DNA of 64,000 nucleotides. Origin: Pluralibacter gergoviae ATCC 33028 = NBRC 105706 (GTDB lineage: Bacteria > Pseudomonadota > Gammaproteobacteria > Enterobacterales > Enterobacteriaceae). Positions within the stretch are counted from its first letter, which is position 1. Each line of letters begins with the position of its first letter. The stretch is from contig NZ_BCZS01000004.1 of assembly GCF_001598855.1 (NCBI RefSeq), positions 186,001 through 250,000 on the forward strand, written 5' to 3'. Made by a program: the position numbers and the translations under genes. Below, piece by piece: positions 56,303 to 64,000 of this stretch. The notes below the pieces were generated by a model. That model saw nothing but the letters and a program-made list of their open reading frames with translations. It ran no database searches and had not been told where the DNA came from.

Positions 56303-57109
56303 ATGTTACCCCCACTTGCCAATACGCTGTTCGATCCGGATACCACCTCCTGCCCCGCAGTCGCGCGTCATTTGGATTTTGTCGATTACGCGGCCGAAGT
56401 GCCTGTGCATACGCACCGCAAAGGGCAATTGATTATTGCCCTCTATGGAGCGGTCATTTGTCGCGCCGAAAATGATATCTGGATCGTGCCGCCTGATTGT
56501 GCCGTCTGGATCCCTGGGGGAGTGCCGCACAGCGCAAAAGCTACTTGGAATGCGCATCTCAACTATCTTTTTATCGAGCCTGGAGCCGCCGAGCTGCCGG
56601 AGCGATGCTGCACTCTGGCCATTTCTGGTCTGATCAAAGAACTCATTGCCCGTTTAACCCACGAGGGCGTCGGATACCCACCAGAAAGCCATCTAGCCAG
56701 ACTGACCAGAGTAACACTTGATGAATTAGCCACCATGCCTCAGCAGAAACTGAGCCTCCCTGTGTCGTCGCATCCTAAAATCCGCGCCATGGCCGATGCT
56801 CTGGTCAGTCAACCTGATGACCGAAGCACATTCAAAACATGGGCAAAAAGACTGGCGCTTAGCGAGCGTTCTCTCGCGCGTTTAATGCTGCGCGAAACCG
56901 GGTTGACGTTCGGACGCTGGCGTCAGCAACTGCAACTGATAATTGCTCTCCGGGAACTGGCTAGCGGCGTTTCGGTTCAGAATGTTGCAGCTAATCTGGG
57001 GTATGAATCGGTTAATGCGTTTATCACCATGTTCAAAAAAACCATGGGCAGTACACCCGCACACTATTTTGCCGAACGGAAAACAAGCGCACACTTAACC
57101 GATATTTAG
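56303..57109 (+). CDS. AraC-family regulator with cupin sensor
   Basis: A 268-residue protein from MLPPLANTLF. An N-terminal cupin (VPVHTHRKGQLIIALYG...WIVPPDCAVWIPGGVPHSA) is followed by a double helix-turn-helix (FKTWAKRLALSERSLARLMLRETGLTFGRWRQQ, VSVQNVAANLGYESVNAFITMFKKTMG). The plan matches NimR/YdeC-type regulators that control a neighbouring exporter. Divergence from the FUSC operon makes it the probable activator or repressor. The frame extends 39 codons upstream, so the start is uncertain. Confidence 0.88.
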   Translation: MLPPLANTLFDPDTTSCPAVARHLDFVDYAAEVPVHTHRKGQLIIALYGAVICRAENDIWIVPPDCAVWIPGGVPHSAKATWNAHLNYLFIEPGAAELPERCCTLAISGLIKELIARLTHEGVGYPPESHLARLTRVTLDELATMPQQKLSLPVSSHPKIRAMADALVSQPDDRSTFKTWAKRLALSERSLARLMLRETGLTFGRWRQQLQLIIALRELASGVSVQNVAANLGYESVNAFITMFKKTMGSTPAHYFAERKTSAHLTDI

Positions 57110-57710
57110 CGACATCAGGTTTCCCAAGAAACCAGAGGTGAGTCATAGAGCTGCCATATCCGTCTCCCTGTGCGGGGGATCACACTACAGAATCTTTACC
57201 GCATGGAACCTCCAGCCAGGACTATATTGCCTCAGCCGCCTTAACGATAACAAGAATCAAAGGACGGTATTATATCTGTTGGATCGGTCTATACATGATC
57301 GGGAAGCACAATCAATTCAGCATTGTGTTAAGGAAGTAGTTGAGCATATATGTTTCGACCACACAGAACACTTCTATGGCGATGCTTCATAGCGCATTAC
57401 CGCCACAGTGGTAACGCCCCCCCCTGACTGAAATTCACAATGAATGTATTTAACCGCATCTTTTTATTGTCCTCATTATCACGCTAAGTCATGACACCAT
57501 TGCAGCAGCGAAACGCTGAAAACTACACAGCAGCACAACTATCCTTCTCCACATCCTTATACAACTAATAACTTATTATTTATTCACTACAAAACCGTAC
57601 TAAGGATCTTCCCATCAGTAATAAGGTGCTATCGGCTTTTCCTAAGCTTACTGCTGTGTTCTTTTATTTTCTCTGGACATGCACCAGTCATTCCACAATA
57701 GGAGAATACA
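57110..57710. other. Gap between cargo and conjugation genes
   Basis: A 600-nt region without a convincing gene. One 84-codon frame (57138-57392) begins with GTG and shows no recognisable domain. AT-rich sequence after 57440 probably holds the promoter of the alpA-like gene, whose AGGAG site is at 57700. Confidence 0.5.
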
Positions 57711-57896
57711 ATGACATCACATCAGTTATTACGTTTAAAACAGGTCGAAGAAAAAACCGGTTTGAAACGCTCTCAAATTTACTTGTATATGAAAAATGGT
57801 TCGTTCCCACGTTCAATAAAAATTGGCCCGGCCAGTGTGGCCTGGCTCGAATCGGAAATTGATGAATGGATCAACCTTAAGTTAGCCGGACGTTAG
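57711..57896 (+). CDS. AlpA-family DNA-binding regulator / excisionase
   Basis: A 61-residue winged-helix MerR-like protein (LLRLKQVEEKTGLKRSQIYLYMKNGSFPRSIKIGPASVAWLESEIDEWI), the AlpA pattern. P4-type islands and ICEs use such proteins to favour excision or activate int. AGGAG is 6 nt before the ATG. Confidence 0.9.
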   Translation: MTSHQLLRLKQVEEKTGLKRSQIYLYMKNGSFPRSIKIGPASVAWLESEIDEWINLKLAGR

Positions 57897-57957
57897 ATCA
57901 GTTAAAAATGTCCGTTTATTTGCTCAAATTTTCCATATGGATTGAGGAGATAACAGA

Positions 57958-58542
57958 ATGATTCCATTAATTAATTACACCATCTTAACTGATGCATTGC
58001 ACGCTCTGAAAGAAGGCAATATTCGTCACTGTAAATCCCTCGGATTTACTTTCGACGAAATGAATGCTCTTAATCAGTTATCACTCGATGAACTGTTTAC
58101 GGTCAGCCGGGCGGCAGTTCCCTTTGTTTCGGTCAGTGTCCGCCATGATGTTCTGCATCATTTACTGGCGCAGGCCCGCCAGGAATACCAGTATCAACAG
58201 GAGATTAACCGTGCTATCCGCCTGGGTGGCTCTATCTCGTTGCTCAACCACTATTTTGGCCTGACATCAAATGAAGTCTGCCTTCGTCGCCGGTTGCTGA
58301 GTGTCAGCGTGCCGTATGGGCGGACGCCTGAACCAGATGAAGAGACAGATGCCGAAATCTGGAGGCAATGGCAAAAATGTCGGGTGGATAACCTTGAATC
58401 CTCCGACGCGCTGGCCGCCATGATGCAGGTGACGGAAAAGCTATTGCCGGACGCCGAAGGTCTGTCTCTCACCACCATCTGGAAGCGCATCACACTCTGC
58501 GAAAAGGAAGCCGCCAACAGGAGGGCATCAAATGCCGGATGA
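57958..58542 (+). CDS. DUF2857 family ICE protein
   Basis: This 194-residue protein resembles DUF2857 proteins carried by enterobacterial genomic islands: LHALKEGNIRHCKSLGFTFDEMNALNQLSLDELF and GGSISLLNHYFGLTSNEVCLRRRLLS. The second stretch looks helix-turn-helix-like. A TTGAGGAG site precedes the ATG. It overlaps the next gene by 11 nt. The function is unknown. Confidence 0.8.
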   Translation: MIPLINYTILTDALHALKEGNIRHCKSLGFTFDEMNALNQLSLDELFTVSRAAVPFVSVSVRHDVLHHLLAQARQEYQYQQEINRAIRLGGSISLLNHYFGLTSNEVCLRRRLLSVSVPYGRTPEPDEETDAEIWRQWQKCRVDNLESSDALAAMMQVTEKLLPDAEGLSLTTIWKRITLCEKEAANRRASNAG

Positions 58543-58741
58543 GATCGACCGCGATCAGGAGTTCAATGAACAACGACTGGAAGAGATGATTGAACAGAGC
58601 CGTTTCAAACCAGGAACAACACCATCATTATTCCACTGCCGTTTATGCGGTAAACCTATTCCTGAAAAACGACGTCAGGCACTACCAGGCGTAACAACCT
58701 GTACGGAATGTCAGGATAAACTTGAACGCCGTCGTTGTTAA
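58532..58741 (+). CDS. DksA/TraR-type C4 zinc-finger protein
   Basis: This 69-residue protein begins DEIDRDQEFNEQRLEEMIEQSRF and has a C4 zinc finger CRLCGKPIPEKRRQALPGVTTCTEC near the C-terminus, as in TraR/YbiI proteins that bind RNA polymerase's secondary channel. It may tune transcription of transfer genes. Confidence 0.88.
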   Translation: MPDEIDRDQEFNEQRLEEMIEQSRFKPGTTPSLFHCRLCGKPIPEKRRQALPGVTTCTECQDKLERRRC

Positions 58742-58751
58742 ATGTGAACCA

Positions 58752-58786
58752 AAAGACGTATGAGTAATAAATGCTCATACGTCTTT
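58752..58786 (+). terminator. Intrinsic terminator after the zinc-finger gene
   Basis: AAAGACGTATGAG / CTCATACGTCTTT is a perfect 13-bp stem with a 9-nt loop, starting 10 nt past the stop. It is symmetric and could act on both strands. Confidence 0.88.
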
Positions 58787-59137
58787 ATCTGTATCAGAAA
58801 ATAAAAATAAATCCCCATAATTTACTTCAACTTCCTTTCCTGCTCTCCAATTTCTTTATTTATCCATCCGACTAACTCTTTCATTTTTGTTTTGAGTTTA
58901 TCGTTTATGACTCGATCCAGACCCCTCATGCTGAGCACGCCATTACAGAATGGTTGCCCTAATGGACGTTAATTCGTCCGGGCCGGGTATTGCTCTTTAA
59001 TAATACGGAACGGGCTGTCACAAAACCACAATTCAGGGTGCCGCTGAATGTTCTCGCTGACCCGTTAAAACCGGAATGCAGAATCGGGACGTGATCGAAA
59101 AATATTATTTTCTACCATTTTATTAAAAGGGCTCATC
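58787..59137. other. Leader region ahead of the transfer block
   Basis: A 350-nt stretch with no recognisable gene. AT-rich DNA just before ATG 59138, including AAAAGGG 8 nt upstream, is the likely promoter and ribosome site for the conjugation operon. Confidence 0.5.
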
Positions 59138-59371
59138 ATGAGAAAACCCGATTATTATGCATATGTTGCCCAGGAAAGTCAGCCGGATACTCAGGGCGAG
59201 AAAAATACGTACTGGACAAAAGTCGGCGTTGCCTTTGCTCACCACGGTAAAGCCGGTCTGAATATTGTCCTGACGCCCGGTTTTGCCGTCTCCGGCAAAC
59301 TAGTCCTGCTGGAACCCCGCGAGGAAAACAGTCCGCAGCAGAGTACGGCTCCTGTCGAAACCGCGCAGTAA
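59138..59371 (+). CDS. Conserved small ICE protein upstream of virB1
   Basis: This 77-residue protein (KPDYYAYVAQESQPDT, EKNTYWTKVGVAFAHHGKAGLNIVLTPGFAVSGKLVLLEP) has short beta-strand-like segments. I recall similar proteins next to conjugation loci but no assigned function. It heads the virB block with a 71-nt gap to virB1. Confidence 0.72.
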   Translation: MRKPDYYAYVAQESQPDTQGEKNTYWTKVGVAFAHHGKAGLNIVLTPGFAVSGKLVLLEPREENSPQQSTAPVETAQ

Positions 59372-59442
59372 TCCCTTTGATTCTGACTCCACAGCATGCA
59401 GCGTCTGCAGACCCTGCATGCTGTCTGCTTTCTGAGGCCATC

Positions 59443-60105
59443 ATGCTTTCCACCACTGCCTTTCTGGCGGCGGCCATGCAGTGCGCCGCCAGCATTCATC
59501 CGTCCACGGCACTCGACGTGGCGCGGGTGGAATCCGGTTTTAACCCGTATGCCATTGCCGAGATTGTCCCGAACTCCGGAGAATCTTCCGGCGATAAAAA
59601 CGTTAATTCTCACCAGCCAGCCAGTCGGGGAGAGGCAGAGCATATTCTCCGCAGCCTGATGGCTCAGGGCCGCCGTTACTCTGTTGGACTGATGCAAATC
59701 ACCAGCACCAATTTCCGCCATTACAGCGTCACGGCCAGCGACCTACTTAACCCTTGCATCAATCTGTCGGTATTTGAGCGCATTCTCGCCGACTGTTACC
59801 GGCGCGGCGGCACCCTGAAACGAGCACTCAGTTGTTACTACTCCGGCAACTTTGAAACCGGACAGCGACCGGAATCCGCCTTTAACCAGATCAGCTACGT
59901 ACAGCGCATTGGCTATGTCGTCCCGTCCACGCGGGAAGACCGGCACCGTGCCCCTGACCGGAGTGTACAGCCCTCTGTCCGTTATCCCGCCGTTGTGCTG
60001 CGCGGCGAGCCTGCCGGTGCCACTGCGCCGATCCTGACTTCTCTGCATTATCCCGGTGCCGTCATTCGCGGCGCTATCCCTGTTATCCCTGATGAGGATA
60101 AATGA
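59443..60105 (+). CDS. virB1: VirB1-like lytic transglycosylase
   Basis: A 220-residue protein with an SLT-fold core: Glu30 in DVARVESGFNPYAIAEI is the catalytic acid, with GLMQITSTNF, NPCINLSVFERIL and ALSCYYSGNF following. It trims peptidoglycan for assembly of the secretion channel. The C-terminal 60 residues are proline-rich and poorly conserved in kind. It overlaps virB2 by 4 nt (ATGA). Confidence 0.92.
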   Translation: MLSTTAFLAAAMQCAASIHPSTALDVARVESGFNPYAIAEIVPNSGESSGDKNVNSHQPASRGEAEHILRSLMAQGRRYSVGLMQITSTNFRHYSVTASDLLNPCINLSVFERILADCYRRGGTLKRALSCYYSGNFETGQRPESAFNQISYVQRIGYVVPSTREDRHRAPDRSVQPSVRYPAVVLRGEPAGATAPILTSLHYPGAVIRGAIPVIPDEDK

Positions 60106-60380
60106 TCATGCGTAAACGCCGTTACTCCGTTGTTGCTTCCGTGCTGCTGCCTGCCCCGCTGCTGGCGGCGGACAGCGGATTTAACAAGGCCAATGAGACA
60201 CTGAGCAATACTTCGACCGGCCTGCTGGGACTGGCCGCCGTCACCATCACGCTGGCGACCATGTGGGTGGGCTACAAGGTGCTTTTCGACGGCAAGAGCC
60301 TGCACGACATGCGTAACGTCATCATCGGCGCGATCCTGATTGTCGGCGCGTCCGGCTTCGGTGCCTACTGGGTGTCATAA
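60102..60380 (+). CDS. virB2: VirB2-like major pilin
   Basis: This 92-residue precursor has a basic signal region (MIMRKRRYSVVASVLLPAPLLAA-DSG) and two hydrophobic helices (GLLGLAAVTITLATMWVGYKVLF, VIIGAILIVGASGFGAYWV), the TrbC/VirB2 plan. It forms the conjugative pilus. Confidence 0.9.
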   Translation: MIMRKRRYSVVASVLLPAPLLAADSGFNKANETLSNTSTGLLGLAAVTITLATMWVGYKVLFDGKSLHDMRNVIIGAILIVGASGFGAYWVS

Positions 60381-60391
60381 GCGAGGTAACG

Positions 60392-63139
60392 ATGGCTACG
60401 CTGAATAAAGCACTCACGCGGCCTGCCGCCATTATGGGTATTCCTCTTGTGCCGTTCGTTCTCGTCAGCGGGGCCATCGTCCTGCTGGCGGTCTATGTCA
60501 GCTATTACCTGGCACTGTTGCTGATCCCGGCCTGGGCGGAAATGAAAAATAAAGCCCGGAAGGATATTCATTATTTCAGTCTGCTCTGGCTGGCATTTAA
60601 AACCCGTGGGCGACTTTTCACCAGTAAGCATTTTGGCGCGAATGCCCTTCTGGCAAACCAGTACGATAATGTTGATGTGTCGGAGTTTATTCAGAAAATG
60701 AAATTAAACGAGCGTATTACGCTGGATAAATATATTCCGTATTCCTCCCATATTCACCCTTACGTCATCAGAAACCGTCACCGTGATTTGGTTGCCACCT
60801 GGGAACTGGGCGGTACAGTCTTTGAATGTGAAGACGAACATCACCTGACCCTGATGGCCACGCATCTGAACAATATTATCCGCTCGTATGAAGGTCTGCC
60901 GGTAACATTTTATATTCACCGGCTCCGTGAAAAATACCATGATGCTTTTGAAGCCTGTTCGGGCATACCCTTTTCTGATGACGTGACCCGGCGGTATTAC
61001 CAGCCGGTAAAAGAAAAACCGTTCTGGCGGCACCGGCTGTTTTTCACCGTCTGCTACGCGCCGTTATCTGCGATTGAGAAAAAAACCATGAAAGCGCAGT
61101 CGCACGGTAAACGCCAGCCAGCTCTGGATGACGCGCTCAAAATCATGCAGGAATACCGTGAAGCACTGGAATCTTCATTATCCCGCTATATGGCAACGCC
61201 GCTGGGGATATATGAAGAAAACGGGCGGGTATATTCCTCGCAACTGGCGTTCTTCCATCGTCTGCTTACCGGTCGCTGGCAGAAAGTGACCGTAACGCGC
61301 TCGCCGTTTTATGAAACGCTCAGTACGCCAGACGTGTTTTTCACCACCGACACCGGTGAATGCCAGACGGTCAGCGGTTCCCGCTTCTTCCGCAGCCTGG
61401 AGATTAAGGATTATTCCCCGGAAACCCATACCGGTATGCTGGATGCGCTGCTGTACGCTGAAAGCGAGTATGTTCTGACGCAGTCCTTTACCTGCATGGC
61501 ACGGGATGAGGCGCAGCATCATATCCGGCTGGCGGAAAAACGGCTGAACTCCACGGACGACGACGCGATTTCCCAGCGCGAAGAGCTGATTGTCCTGCGC
61601 GACCTGCTGCAGTCCGGGCATGTGTCGTGCGGTAAATTCCACTTTTCCCTGCTGATCTCCTCAGAAAGTCCCGGACAGGTGGTGAAGGACACTAACGTTC
61701 TGGCCCAGCCCTTCGCCGATCTGGGTATTATGACGACGCTCTCCACCCTGTCACTGCCCGCCGCATATCTGGCGCAACTGCCGGGCGTCTATACGCTGCG
61801 TCCCCGACTGGTGGCCGTCAGCAGCCAGAATTTTGCCGATATGGCCTGCCTGCATAACTTCCATCCCCACAAACGCAGCGGTAATCCGTGGGGGGAAGCC
61901 ATCGCCATCCTCACATCTCCCGGCGGTGGCGGGTATTACCTGAACCTGCACGACAGCCAGGCCGGGCGGGATGACACCGGTGAGAAAACGCCGGGGAATA
62001 CGGCGATTATCGGAAAAACCGGCTCCGGTAAAACCCTGCTGATGACTGTCATGCAGCAGCTGATGCAGAAGTACCGTAACCCGGCAACGTTTGCGCCTTC
62101 TGCCACCATCAAACGGCTGACCACGGTGTATTTCGATAAGGACCGGGCGGCGGAGATGGCGATCCGCCAGGCGGGTGGACGATACTTCCGCATCCGTACC
62201 GGCGAGCCCACCGGCTTCAACCCGTTTGCGCTGGAGCCAACCCGCCGGAACATCAGTTTCATCAAACGGCTGGTGCGCATGCTGTGCCGCCGCAACGGTA
62301 AGCCGCTCGATCCGCGCGATGAGGAGCGGATCAGTGTCGCCGTTGACACCATCATGCTGGACTATCCGCCGGAGTACCGCCGGTTAGGGATCACCCGGCT
62401 GCTGGAAGTGCTGCCGGAGCCGCCGACTACAGATGCCCGCACCAACGGGCTGCGTATTCGCCTGAAACAGTGGGCGCAGGGGGGCGAGTTCGGCTGGGTG
62501 TTTGATAACGAGGCCGATACATTCACCATCAGCGATGTCGATAACTTTGGTATCGACGGCACCGAATTTCTGGATGATGACGATATTCGCGGCCCCATCA
62601 CATTTTACCTGCTGTATCGCGTGACCAGCCTGCTGGACGGTCGCCGCCTGGTGATGTTTATGGATGAGTTCTGGCGCTGGCTGGCCGATGTCGAATTTTC
62701 CCGCTTCTCCCTCAATATGCTGAAAGTCATCCGCAAGCTGAACGGTATCTTCGTCCCGGCAACACAGTCACCGGATGAAATCGTCAGACACCCCATCGCC
62801 CCGGCGATTATTGAGCAGTGCGGCACCCAGATTTTCCTCGCCAACCCGAAGGCCAGCCATACGGATTACGTGGAGAAAATGAAAGTGCCGGACAGCGTTT
62901 ATGAGACGGTCAGGAATCTGGATCCAGGCGAGCATTATATGGTCATCCTGAAAACACCGCTTCGGGCCGGGGAAACGCGCCCGTTTGTGGCAATGGCGAA
63001 AATGGATCTGTCCGGACTGGGTAAACTCACCCGGCTTCTCAGCGGCAGTGAGGACAACCTGAAAATATTCGATGCCATTTATCAGGACGGTATGCGACCT
63101 GATGAATGGAAAGAAACCTTCCTTGAGCGGGCAATCTGA
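60392..63139 (+). CDS. virB4: VirB3-VirB4 fusion ATPase
   Basis: A 915-residue protein. Residues 1-90 are VirB3-like with two hydrophobic helices (ALTRPAAIMGIPLVPFVLVSG...). The rest is VirB4, with Walker A GKTGSGKT at 541-548, Walker B RRLVMFMDEFWRW and FVPATQSPDEI further on. It powers pilus biogenesis and substrate transfer. The VirB3-VirB4 fusion is common in this T4SS group. It starts 11 nt after virB2. Confidence 0.94.
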   Translation: MATLNKALTRPAAIMGIPLVPFVLVSGAIVLLAVYVSYYLALLLIPAWAEMKNKARKDIHYFSLLWLAFKTRGRLFTSKHFGANALLANQYDNVDVSEFIQKMKLNERITLDKYIPYSSHIHPYVIRNRHRDLVATWELGGTVFECEDEHHLTLMATHLNNIIRSYEGLPVTFYIHRLREKYHDAFEACSGIPFSDDVTRRYYQPVKEKPFWRHRLFFTVCYAPLSAIEKKTMKAQSHGKRQPALDDALKIMQEYREALESSLSRYMATPLGIYEENGRVYSSQLAFFHRLLTGRWQKVTVTRSPFYETLSTPDVFFTTDTGECQTVSGSRFFRSLEIKDYSPETHTGMLDALLYAESEYVLTQSFTCMARDEAQHHIRLAEKRLNSTDDDAISQREELIVLRDLLQSGHVSCGKFHFSLLISSESPGQVVKDTNVLAQPFADLGIMTTLSTLSLPAAYLAQLPGVYTLRPRLVAVSSQNFADMACLHNFHPHKRSGNPWGEAIAILTSPGGGGYYLNLHDSQAGRDDTGEKTPGNTAIIGKTGSGKTLLMTVMQQLMQKYRNPATFAPSATIKRLTTVYFDKDRAAEMAIRQAGGRYFRIRTGEPTGFNPFALEPTRRNISFIKRLVRMLCRRNGKPLDPRDEERISVAVDTIMLDYPPEYRRLGITRLLEVLPEPPTTDARTNGLRIRLKQWAQGGEFGWVFDNEADTFTISDVDNFGIDGTEFLDDDDIRGPITFYLLYRVTSLLDGRRLVMFMDEFWRWLADVEFSRFSLNMLKVIRKLNGIFVPATQSPDEIVRHPIAPAIIEQCGTQIFLANPKASHTDYVEKMKVPDSVYETVRNLDPGEHYMVILKTPLRAGETRPFVAMAKMDLSGLGKLTRLLSGSEDNLKIFDAIYQDGMRPDEWKETFLERAI

Positions 63140-63161
63140 TATTCATACGGAGGTCATTGAT

Positions 63162-63890
63162 ATGCGGACCCGATATACCTTTCTGGCATTATCGTTATTT
63201 TTCTCGACGCAGGCGTTCAGCGGCGGAATACCGGTTTTCGATGCCGTGCAGAATACCGAATCCATTAACCAGTGGATGCAGAAACTACAGCAATGGGAGG
63301 ATACGGCTACCCATTATAAAAGTGAACTTGATGCATATAAGAAGCAACTGGCTACCGCAACCGGCGTGCGGGATATTCAGGGTTTTCTCAGTGATGCCCG
63401 AAGTCTGAAAACCGATATTGATAATCTCCGTAAGAGCGGTATTTCACTGGATGATCTGCTGACCACGCAAAACAGTTCATATTCTTCTGAACTGCAAAAC
63501 CTTTACAATAAATACAAATCGTTCAGCGTATGCAGCGAGGAACAGGAAGGAATAAAATCTCAGGGCCTGGCCGACAGTTGTAAACAGATGATCCTCAATC
63601 AGGCAATGGCGATTGAGAATACCACTGACGTTGAAAACAGGATCAACAGCACACTCAGCGACATATCAGACTTATCTGACCGTATATCGAATGCGCAGGA
63701 CTCGAAAGAGTCTCAGGATCTGGCTAACGCCATCGCGGCGAAAAGCGTACAGTTAAATGCGCTGACGAATCAGTGGGAGATGTCTGTCAGACAGGCTGAA
63801 CAGCGAACGACATTGCTGGAACAGCAAAGACAGAAAGCCTTTGAACAGCAGCAGCTAACGGCACCTGTTGCTGACCTTAATAATTTATAA
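63162..63890 (+). CDS. virB5: VirB5-like minor pilin
   Basis: A 242-residue protein with a signal peptide (MRTRYTFLALSLFFSTQAFSGG-IPVFD) then long helices: VQNTESINQWMQKLQQWEDTATHYKSELDAYKKQLATATG and a C-terminal coiled-coil rich in Gln/Glu. This is the VirB5/TraC pilus-tip pattern. ACGGAGG is 9 nt before ATG 63162; the longer frame back to 63072 overlaps virB4 and is unlikely. Confidence 0.88.
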   Translation: MRTRYTFLALSLFFSTQAFSGGIPVFDAVQNTESINQWMQKLQQWEDTATHYKSELDAYKKQLATATGVRDIQGFLSDARSLKTDIDNLRKSGISLDDLLTTQNSSYSSELQNLYNKYKSFSVCSEEQEGIKSQGLADSCKQMILNQAMAIENTTDVENRINSTLSDISDLSDRISNAQDSKESQDLANAIAAKSVQLNALTNQWEMSVRQAEQRTTLLEQQRQKAFEQQQLTAPVADLNNL

Positions 63891-63901
63891 GGAGGTTATC
63901 C

Positions 63902-64000
63902 GTGCTCAGATCCTTAATCACCTTATGCACACTCTCAGGCGTGATATTACTGTCCGGCTGCAAGGAAACCAAATCCGAAGCCTGGTATAAGCAGCATCCT
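63902..64000 (+). CDS. EexN-like lipoprotein, truncated by the window end
   Basis: A GTG start after GGAGG opens VLRSLITLCTLSGVILLSGC, a lipoprotein signal with lipobox LLSGC, then KETKSEAWYKQHP, where the WYxxHP motif recalls EexN/Eex entry-exclusion lipoproteins encoded after virB5. The rest lies outside the window. Confidence 0.7.
   Translation, partial: MLRSLITLCTLSGVILLSGCKETKSEAWYKQHP

Larger units (their letters stand above)
40724..64000. mobile_element. ICEKp-type integrative conjugative element, right end outside window
   Basis: Integration at tRNA-Asn, a P4-type integrase just inside, an AlpA-like regulator, DUF2857 and zinc-finger proteins, and a virB1-B2-B3/B4-B5 secretion block together define an ICE. 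The cargo (42324-57109) consists of transport, regulator and redox modules; no yersiniabactin gene is seen in the window. GC swings from AT-rich (50930-53000) to about 58% in the virB block, showing mosaic origin. Confidence 0.88.

Noticed and set aside
57138..57392. 84-codon frame after the cupin-AraC gene
   Set aside because: GTG start without a clear ribosome site and no recognisable domain.
1..64000. CRISPR array or rRNA operon
   Set aside because: No regularly spaced direct repeats and no rRNA-like sequence were seen.

Overview
The window reads as chromosomal DNA of an enterobacterium close to Klebsiella/Raoultella. The host part is GC-rich. Gene products and order recall E. coli/Klebsiella (ygeW-X-Y, ygfK-ssnA, mmuPM, catRBCA, atsBA, serU-mtfA-asn tRNA). 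The last 23 kb are an integrated conjugative element of mixed, often lower GC. The genus is inferred from protein resemblance only.

Region 1 (1-21936, plus 25407-29748) is an anaerobic purine/urate catabolic district. It holds a carbamoyltransferase (ygeW, cut by the window start), diaminopropionate ammonia-lyase, an M20 peptidase, a hydantoinase and a carbamate kinase. These are followed by an OprD-type porin, the urate permease uacT, an XdhC-type maturation factor, ygfK-ssnA, ygfS-ygfT, a second NCS2 permease, a 38-residue membrane peptide and a selenocysteine formate dehydrogenase (fdhF, in-frame UGA). After a small decayed locus (22200-23349) and an orphan secreted protein, a minus-strand operon encodes a molybdenum hydroxylase with a fused Mo+FAD chain, its 2Fe-2S subunit and a MocA-like cytidylyltransferase. 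Known E. coli work ties AegA/YgfT-type proteins, UacT and FdhF to formate-dependent urate degradation; here the parts are physically linked. Two perfect sigma-54 -24/-12 elements (before ygfK and before the hydroxylase operon), two weaker ones, and a shared TATCA-N3-TGATA palindrome upstream suggest one sigma-54 regulon.

Region 2 (30133-40563) is ordinary enterobacterial metabolism: S-methylmethionine use (mmuPM), the catechol branch of the beta-ketoadipate pathway (catBCA with divergent catR and a textbook ATAC-N7-GTAT operator), a serine-type arylsulfatase with its radical-SAM maturase (atsBA), tRNA-Ser(CGA) and mtfA.

Region 3 (40664-64000) begins at tRNA-Asn, whose 3' end carries the 17-bp attachment core used by ICEKp/HPI-type elements, followed by a P4-type integrase. 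The right side has an AlpA-like regulator, DUF2857 and zinc-finger proteins, then virB1, virB2, a virB3-virB4 fusion, virB5 and an entry-exclusion-type lipoprotein running off the window. Between them lies cargo other than yersiniabactin: a TSUP exporter/ketopantoate-reductase-like pair divergent from an RpiR regulator and a DMT exporter; a 925-residue winged-helix/ATPase regulator with an MFS exporter and an SDR lacking the YxxxK motif; a gene frameshifted in an A8 tract; and an Aae-like aromatic-acid efflux operon flanked by two AraC regulators.
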